DNA of 37,747 nucleotides from Eutrophocola sp964490145 (GTDB lineage: Bacteria > Pseudomonadota > Gammaproteobacteria > Pseudomonadales > Pseudohongiellaceae). The stretch is taken from contig CAZBBS010000022.1 of assembly GCA_964490145.1 (NCBI GenBank), positions 1-37,747 of the forward strand. Direction: 5' to 3'. Both the position numbers and the translations under genes were made by a program. The number at the start of each line of letters is the position of its first letter. The first letter of the stretch is position 1. Below the pieces are notes generated by a model. The model made no database searches. It was not told the DNA's origin and worked only from the letters and a program-made list of their open reading frames with translations. Below, in pieces: positions 32,818-37,747 of the stretch.

Positions 32818-34116
32818 TTACATGGGAGGCGTGGATTCTTCCTTGCCCATATGCAGGCCCACTTTGCTGGGAGCAGTTTCAACCATGAACAGGGCGACAA
32901 TGAAGCCCAGGGCCAGGCCGCCTGCGGCAAAGTAGATGGCAGAGCGCAAGCCGTGTTCGGCAGCCAGGCCGCCAGCAATGATGGGGCTGATACCACCCCC
33001 GATAAATTCGCCGGCAAAAATCACGAATCCGGCCATGGAGGCCAGCATGCCTGGAGGAGCGGCTTCTGCAGCAACCGGGCCAGCCAGAATGGCCAGAGCG
33101 GCAAAGTTGAACAGGGAAGAGAAGAACAGCAGGATCCACAGCACTGTGGTGTTTTCTGGTCCGGTCTGGGAGAAGGTGTACAGGAACACCGCTGCCAGGA
33201 TGTAGGATGCCAGAGTAGTCATTTTACGTCCCAGCACATCAGACAGGGCTGGCATGGCAAACTGACCAATGCAGCCGCCAACGCCCACTGCTGAAAACAC
33301 GTTACCGGCAGTGACCGGGTCCAGGCCAAGACCGCCTGCCACTTCCGGTGCTGTGAGATACGCAAACAGGAGGGCAGCGATCACGAAAATCCCGCCCATG
33401 GCGCAAATCAGGGTCAGCGGGGCAACCTTGGCATTACGATGACCAAACATGCCAAGTACGGAACCAATCGACAGGGAATTGTTGGCGCTGTCATTGCCTG
33501 CTTCAGCTGCCTGCTTCATGGGTTCGCGAATGACGAACCACATAATGACAGCGATGATGACGCCAGGGGCGCCGACCAGCATGAACACCACGGGCCAGTT
33601 GTACACTTCCAGCAGGCGGGAGGCGATGACCGGTCCGAGAGCCAGGCCAAACAGGGAGATCATGCACTGGAAAAACCCATTATTAAGACCACGGCGAGAA
33701 GGTTTGGATGCTTCAAAAGCAACGGCAACACCGGTAGAGGCCACGGGGCCCTCAGCCAGTCCCATGATGACGCGGACGACAACCAGCATGGTAACCGTGG
33801 TGGCCAGTCCGCTGAATGCCGACATCAGGGAGAAAATCAGGATGGCGGGTACAAGTACTGCACGACGTCCGAGTTTGTCGGCCATATAGCCCATGACAAA
33901 GGCAGAAACACCCCAGGCCATGCCAAGATATCCGGCGAGAGCGCCACCTTGTTCGGGTGTCAGACCCAGGTCTGCGCCCATGGAAGAGCTGGGTGATTGC
34001 AGGATGATTGGCAGGATGAATCGATCAAGGCCCACCAGACCAAAGGTCAGGCTGAGCAGCAGGATGATTTTCCATTCGTAACTGGAGTCCCAGCTACTGG
34101 TATCTATTTTTGACAT
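32818..34116 (-). CDS. MFS transporter
   Basis: A 432-residue inner-membrane protein with about 12 transmembrane helices. It has the TM1 motif G-L-V-G-L-D-R-F-I-L-P, the cytoplasmic loop 2-3 motif G-Y-M-A-D-K-L-G-R-R-A, and R-V-I-M-G-L-A-E-G-P in TM4, which are marks of the major facilitator superfamily, closest in feel to the anion:cation symporter (sugar-acid/organic-acid) group. The substrate cannot be read from sequence. AGGGGA about seven bases before the ATG supports the start. It is divergent from the haloperoxidase-family gene and converges on a bidirectional terminator. A short inverted repeat TCAGGG / CCCTGA (34179-34184, 34192-34197) lies in its leader and could be an operator. Confidence 0.92.
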   Translation of the reverse strand: MSKIDTSSWDSSYEWKIILLLSLTFGLVGLDRFILPIILQSPSSSMGADLGLTPEQGGALAGYLGMAWGVSAFVMGYMADKLGRRAVLVPAILIFSLMSAFSGLATTVTMLVVVRVIMGLAEGPVASTGVAVAFEASKPSRRGLNNGFFQCMISLFGLALGPVIASRLLEVYNWPVVFMLVGAPGVIIAVIMWFVIREPMKQAAEAGNDSANNSLSIGSVLGMFGHRNAKVAPLTLICAMGGIFVIAALLFAYLTAPEVAGGLGLDPVTAGNVFSAVGVGGCIGQFAMPALSDVLGRKMTTLASYILAAVFLYTFSQTGPENTTVLWILLFFSSLFNFAALAILAGPVAAEAAPPGMLASMAGFVIFAGEFIGGGISPIIAGGLAAEHGLRSAIYFAAGGLALGFIVALFMVETAPSKVGLHMGKEESTPPM

Positions 34117-34345
34117 AGAAGTATCCCCTATAACGACGAGTTGGAATTATTTTCAGAGACTGCGTTTCTTGTTATTGGTCAGGGTCTTGGGCCCTGATAT
34201 TGCAATGCCGAGTAAATCATATCTTTCTGGTAAAGACACTTATTTCTTCATCATGCCCGCCATGGAATAATGAGGTCCATCGAGCAGGGGATCCGGTTGC
34301 TCATGTATTGTGGTCCCGTATGAATTTGAGAAAGGCAGGTATGGC

Positions 34346-36646
34346 ATGTTTGTAGACAAATTCAGGAAATTTTTGCCTGGAAATCTTGTCCCGCGATTAT
34401 TTTTTGCAGGATTGTTTTTACAGGCTGGCGGGTTGCAGGCCCAGGATGCAAGTGAAGCAGTGGCCCGGTTTGATCTGACAACCGGACAATTGTGTTTTCC
34501 GGTGCTGCTGGAAGATGATGGCAGTCTCTATGATGTATGCATGGTGCTTGATCAACAGGGGCCAGGATTTCCGTTTTCATTGACCAGTGCCCGCCCGCGC
34601 TCAACGGGGCTTCCCAATATCGCGACATATTCCCAGCAGGGCGGACTGAATATTCCGGCGGTGGCTTTTTCCAATGGCGCTAAATTTGCCGATGTGACTT
34701 TCGGGGTATCCCTTGATACCGCGTCCAAAGACGTGCGATTCACGGTCAATGGTGGGGAAAAATTGAAACAGCAGACCGGCTGGAGTGTTGCCCGTATCTG
34801 GAATGAGGAATTGCTGGATGGCATTCGCAATGATTTTGCCCGCCCAACGGTTCATGCGCGCAATCTCTTTCATACTTCGGTGGTTATGTATGATGCTTGG
34901 GCTGTTTTTGATGGTACCGCCGATACCTACATGCTTGGCAACACCCTCGGGGATTTTTCCTGCGCCTATAATGCCATGCCGGTACCCGAAGACGTCCCTG
35001 CGGCACGAAACCAGGTGCTGAGCTACGCCGCTTACCGGTTGTTAACGCACCGTTTTGCCAAGGCGCCTGGTGCCGAAATCGTGCATCGCAGCTTCGACCA
35101 GACCATGGCGTCGCTGGGTTATGATGCAGCGTTCACCTCAACAGATTACAGTACAGGCAATCCGGCAGCACTGGGAAACTACCTGGCCGAGTGCATGATT
35201 GCCTATGGCCTTCAGGATGGTTCCAACGAGCAGAATGACTTCGCGCCACTGGCCTATGAAGCAGTCAATGCCGCGCTAGCCCCGGCTGCAAAGGGCAATC
35301 CGAATCTTACGGATCCAGGACGTTGGCAGCCTCTCACCTTTGAAGTGTTCCGTGACCAGAGCGGCAATCTGTTCGAGGGCAATACGCCGGAATTTGTCGG
35401 GCCGGAGTGGGGCAATGTCAGTCCGTTTTCCCTGAACAATGAAGAACTGACTGTACACCGCTACAAGGGCATTGACTGGAATGTATACCATGATCCAGGT
35501 CCTCCCCCCTATATTGATGACAGTGTGCTGGGGCGTCCTGACGGAGACTATTACAAGTGGGGCTTCCAACTGGTGGCGCAATGGGCATCCCATCTGACCC
35601 CGGATGACGGTGTGTTGTGGGATATTTCTCCGGCCAGTATCGGCAATATCCAGGACTATCCGACTTCTATAAGCGCCTACAGAAATTTCTACAAGCTGGA
35701 AGCGGGGGGAGACACTTCTCAGGGCTATGAACTGAACCCTCGTACAGGACAGCCCTATATACCCCAACTGGTGCCCAGGGGGGACTATGCCAGGGTGCTG
35801 GCAGAATTCTGGGCCGACGGTCCAGATTCTGAAACCCCGCCAGGTCACTGGTTCACCATTCTGAATTATGTGAATGACCACCCCATGCAGGAAAAACGCT
35901 TCAAGGGAGAAGGTGACTTGCTGGATGATCTGGAATGGGATGTAAAAACTTACCTTGCCCTGGGCGGGGCCATGCATGACACCGCTGTTGTCGTCTGGGG
36001 AATCAAGGGCTGGTATGACTATATACGTCCCATATCGGCCTTGCGCTATATGGCGGACAAGGGACAAAGCACTGATTCTTCGTCAGCCAGTCATGATCCC
36101 GAAGGTATTCAGCTGGTTCCAGGCTATATAGAGCTGGTGCAGGCAGGTGATCCACTTGCCGGCAGCAACAGGGAGAATGTCGGCAAGATCAAGTTTTATT
36201 CCTGGCGCGGGCCTGATTATGTCGCTGATGCAGAAACAGATTATGCCGGTGTTGGCTGGATTCTGGCTGAAGACTGGTGGCCATATCAGCGTCCGTCATT
36301 TGTCACACCGCCATTTGCAGGCTACGTATCAGGGCACAGCACCTTTTCACGCTCTGCAGCCCATGTCATGACATTGCTGACCGGGGATGAGTATTTCCCG
36401 GGTGGTATGGGTGAATTCCATGCCCCTAAAAACGAATTCCTGGTTTTTGAAGAAGGTCCAAGCGTAGACCTTACCCTGCAATGGGCGAGGTACATGGATG
36501 CTTCGGACCAGTGCAGCCTGTCCAGAATCTGGGGGGGCATTCATCCGCCGGCTGATGACATGCCTGGACGCAGGATTGGTGATACCGTGGGGCCCGAAGC
36601 CTTTCACTGGGCTGAACGCTATTTCAATGGGACCGCGCTTCCCTGA
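34346..36646 (+). CDS. Vanadium-dependent haloperoxidase family protein (secreted)
   Basis: A 766-residue exported protein. The ATG at 34346 (AGG upstream, then a signal peptide ending L-Q-A-Q near residue 33) is chosen over the longer frame from 34310. The N-terminal 140 residues are a separate beta-rich part. The C-terminal part is a PAP2/vanadium-haloperoxidase domain with all five residues I checked at the spacing of the Curvularia enzyme: Lys554 and Arg561 (K-x6-R-P), Ser662-Gly663-His664 (S-G-H), and Arg727 and His733 (R-x5-H). The expected activity is halide oxidation with hydrogen peroxide or phosphatase-like chemistry; bacterial relatives of this long type are uncharacterised. It is divergent from the MFS transporter. 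Confidence 0.88.
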   Translation: MFVDKFRKFLPGNLVPRLFFAGLFLQAGGLQAQDASEAVARFDLTTGQLCFPVLLEDDGSLYDVCMVLDQQGPGFPFSLTSARPRSTGLPNIATYSQQGGLNIPAVAFSNGAKFADVTFGVSLDTASKDVRFTVNGGEKLKQQTGWSVARIWNEELLDGIRNDFARPTVHARNLFHTSVVMYDAWAVFDGTADTYMLGNTLGDFSCAYNAMPVPEDVPAARNQVLSYAAYRLLTHRFAKAPGAEIVHRSFDQTMASLGYDAAFTSTDYSTGNPAALGNYLAECMIAYGLQDGSNEQNDFAPLAYEAVNAALAPAAKGNPNLTDPGRWQPLTFEVFRDQSGNLFEGNTPEFVGPEWGNVSPFSLNNEELTVHRYKGIDWNVYHDPGPPPYIDDSVLGRPDGDYYKWGFQLVAQWASHLTPDDGVLWDISPASIGNIQDYPTSISAYRNFYKLEAGGDTSQGYELNPRTGQPYIPQLVPRGDYARVLAEFWADGPDSETPPGHWFTILNYVNDHPMQEKRFKGEGDLLDDLEWDVKTYLALGGAMHDTAVVVWGIKGWYDYIRPISALRYMADKGQSTDSSSASHDPEGIQLVPGYIELVQAGDPLAGSNRENVGKIKFYSWRGPDYVADAETDYAGVGWILAEDWWPYQRPSFVTPPFAGYVSGHSTFSRSAAHVMTLLTGDEYFPGGMGEFHAPKNEFLVFEEGPSVDLTLQWARYMDASDQCSLSRIWGGIHPPADDMPGRRIGDTVGPEAFHWAERYFNGTALP

Positions 36647-37125
36647 AGCCGACAAGCCTGAGGTTTTTCCCAGGGTTACAATGCTTGTGACTTTGTGACG
36701 GGTGCATTATGCTTGCGGCTTGTCAGCAATTTTTTCCATAAAAATCAGTTAGTAAGGCGAGAAAGCTTAGGTAAATGGAAGTTGCGGAATATATCATCTA
36801 TTACTTTAGCCTTTTCTCGTAATAAACTGATAAATAAAGAAAAAGTGAAAATACCGTCTTGTAATTCCACCTATATGAATTTCAAGCAAGCGTAAAGTGA
36901 GCTTCTTCACAAAACTTTACATTGTGTGAGTAAAAGTTCACAAATAAGGAATATGCTACTCCTAATCAGGTAAATAAACGTCTTATGATGCCTGCCTAAA
37001 GGAGGGGTTCTTTTTATGGGAGCCCGCGGGAAAAGTAAGATGAAACCAACTGGACATTCGGGATGCCATTCAAGGCAACAGGCAAAAACAGGCCTCCCCG
37101 GAAGTCCGGCATAAAGGTACACACC
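36647..37125. other. AT-rich intergenic region before the FecR gene
   Basis: About 479 bases without a credible gene; short open frames here look random. From about 36720 to 36990 the base composition is clearly AT-rich compared with the rest of the window. It contains a 7-base direct repeat TTGTGAC (36685-36691 and 36693-36699) and several TGTGA/TCACA half-sites. The last 110 bases before the ATG are less AT-rich and have a GGAGG/CCTCC pair and a CCGGA/TCCGG hairpin, so they may be a structured leader. No known riboswitch class was recognised. Confidence 0.55.
36896..36911. promoter_or_regulatory. CRP/Vfr-like operator candidate
   Basis: AGTGA, six bases, then TCACA is a 9 of 10 match to the TGTGA-N6-TCACA core of CRP-family sites. 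A second dyad, TGTGA-N8-TCACA at 36925-36942, follows with a spacer two bases too long for CRP. The site lies 215 bases before the FecR gene. Assignment is by eye only. Confidence 0.4.
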
Positions 37126-37747
37126 ATGTATATCGACACCTTGAAAAAATTCTTGAGCACTTTTTCTTGAGTAACGCTTTTACTGTTGGCTGGCACTGCA
37201 TACGGCCAGAGTGAACCCATTGGCAAGATTCTGATGACCAAGGGGACAGTGGAAGCAGTAACTGCAGATGGTAGCGCCCGTGCCCTGAGACGTCGTTCCG
37301 ATATTTTTGAAAATGAAACCATTACGACGGATGCATCCGGCTTTGCCCAGATCCGCATGGTCGATGAAGCCATTATCTCGTTAAAGGAAAATTCAGAATT
37401 CCGTTTTGATGCCTACACCTTTTCTGAGGAAGGGCAGGGTCAGGACCGTGCCGTGATGAACCTGGTTCGCGGGGGATTTCGCACCATTGATGGTTTGATC
37501 GGCGAAGACGCTGATGATGAATATCGCGTGGATACCCAGTATGCCTCCATCGGTGTTCGTGGTACGACCCACGAAGCCTTTATAGACCAGGCGCTGGATG
37601 CATTGTTCACCGGTGTTTCGGATGGCGGTACAACGGTAACCGGTAACACCGGCTTGCCCCTGGATCTTGGTGCAGGTGCAGATTTCGACTACAGCCAGAA
37701 CAATCGTGGCCAGGCGCCAGTAGGTTTGCTGACTCGCCCGGTGCAGT
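37126..37747 (+). pseudogene. FecR-domain protein with in-frame TGA in the signal peptide (3' end outside window)
   Basis: Translating from the ATG at 37126 (AAAGG upstream) gives 14 residues (M-Y-I-D-T-L-K-K-F-L-S-T-F-S), a TGA at 37168-37170, then in the same frame V-T-L-L-L-L-A-G-T-A-Y-G-Q and a full FecR-type domain to the window edge. The two pieces together make a perfect signal peptide, so the TGA interrupts one gene. The domain has G-K-I-L-M-T-K-G-T-V-E-A-V, the E-T-I-T-T-D-A-S-G-F-A turn and the hallmark A-S-I-G-V-R-G-T-T-H-E. Other genes here end in TGA, so the code is standard. A point mutation, an assembly error or an alternative start are the options; no good downstream start is seen. 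Confidence 0.75.

Noticed and set aside
36695..36895. A 66-codon open frame in the AT-rich region after the haloperoxidase gene
   Set aside because: It has no good ribosome site, no recognisable motif and lies in a region that looks regulatory; residue composition follows the base composition.
37000..37110. Cyclic-di-GMP (GEMM) riboswitch before the FecR gene
   Set aside because: The conserved tetraloop, receptor and ligand-contact sequences of that class are absent.
37168..37170. TGA read as selenocysteine or as a reassigned codon
   Set aside because: It is in a signal peptide, no SECIS-like element is evident, and several genes in the window end with TGA.

Overview
The window looks like a scaffold piece from a gammaproteobacterium, probably a free-living aerobic heterotroph of the marine/OMG type. 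The lineage is an inference from gene content: the oadGAB order of the sodium-pumping oxaloacetate decarboxylase, PilU, AvtA, a KefB-type antiporter, and many periplasmic PQQ- and FAD-dependent oxidases with c-type cytochromes. There is one 100-base run of Ns (26123-26222), so the sequence is a scaffold and the gene after the gap lacks its true start. I see no rRNA, tRNA, CRISPR array, transposase or phage gene.

Left part (1-12.1 kb): the end of a YtkA-like gene is coupled to a di-heme MauG/CcpA-type peroxidase. An ECF sigma factor, its zinc-finger anti-sigma factor and a YbjQ-family protein follow as a tightly overlapping set that ends at a clear terminator. Next come a large haem-containing lipoprotein on the minus strand, a DUF6152-type secreted protein, a secreted alpha/beta hydrolase-fold protein that has lost its nucleophile serine, two minus-strand genes, and a secreted unknown followed by a quinoprotein resembling polyvinyl-alcohol dehydrogenase. 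Two paralogous small membrane/coiled-coil (PspB-like) genes close this part.

Middle (12.3-18.5 kb): a CPA2 cation/proton antiporter lies divergent from oadG-oadA-oadB, the Na+-exporting oxaloacetate decarboxylase. An antiporter and a Na+ pump side by side suggest an ion-homeostasis and energy block. A DUF2845 secreted protein follows.

An apparent six-gene operon for periplasmic oxidation spans 18.6-23.7 kb: a Tat-exported gluconate-dehydrogenase-subunit-3-like lipoprotein, a GMC flavoprotein without its own signal peptide, a mono-haem cytochrome c, a secreted VOC-fold protein, a YncE-type beta-propeller and an NTF2-like secreted protein. The first four genes are nearly contiguous or overlapping. 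This is the best candidate here for an undescribed system: a flavin oxidase passing electrons to a cytochrome, with accessory secreted proteins that may bind or process the product.

Right part (23.7-37.7 kb): pilU, a DUF4097-like repeat protein, the gap, a haem-PQQ dehydrogenase with an unusual CX3CH haem motif, avtA, then a cytochrome c / PQQ alcohol dehydrogenase / TPR operon whose dehydrogenase has the Asp-x-Asp pair typical of lanthanide-dependent enzymes. A convergent MFS transporter and a vanadium-haloperoxidase-family protein with all checked vanadate-binding residues follow. The window ends, after an AT-rich stretch rich in TGTGA-like half-sites, in a FecR-domain gene interrupted by an in-frame TGA within its signal peptide.
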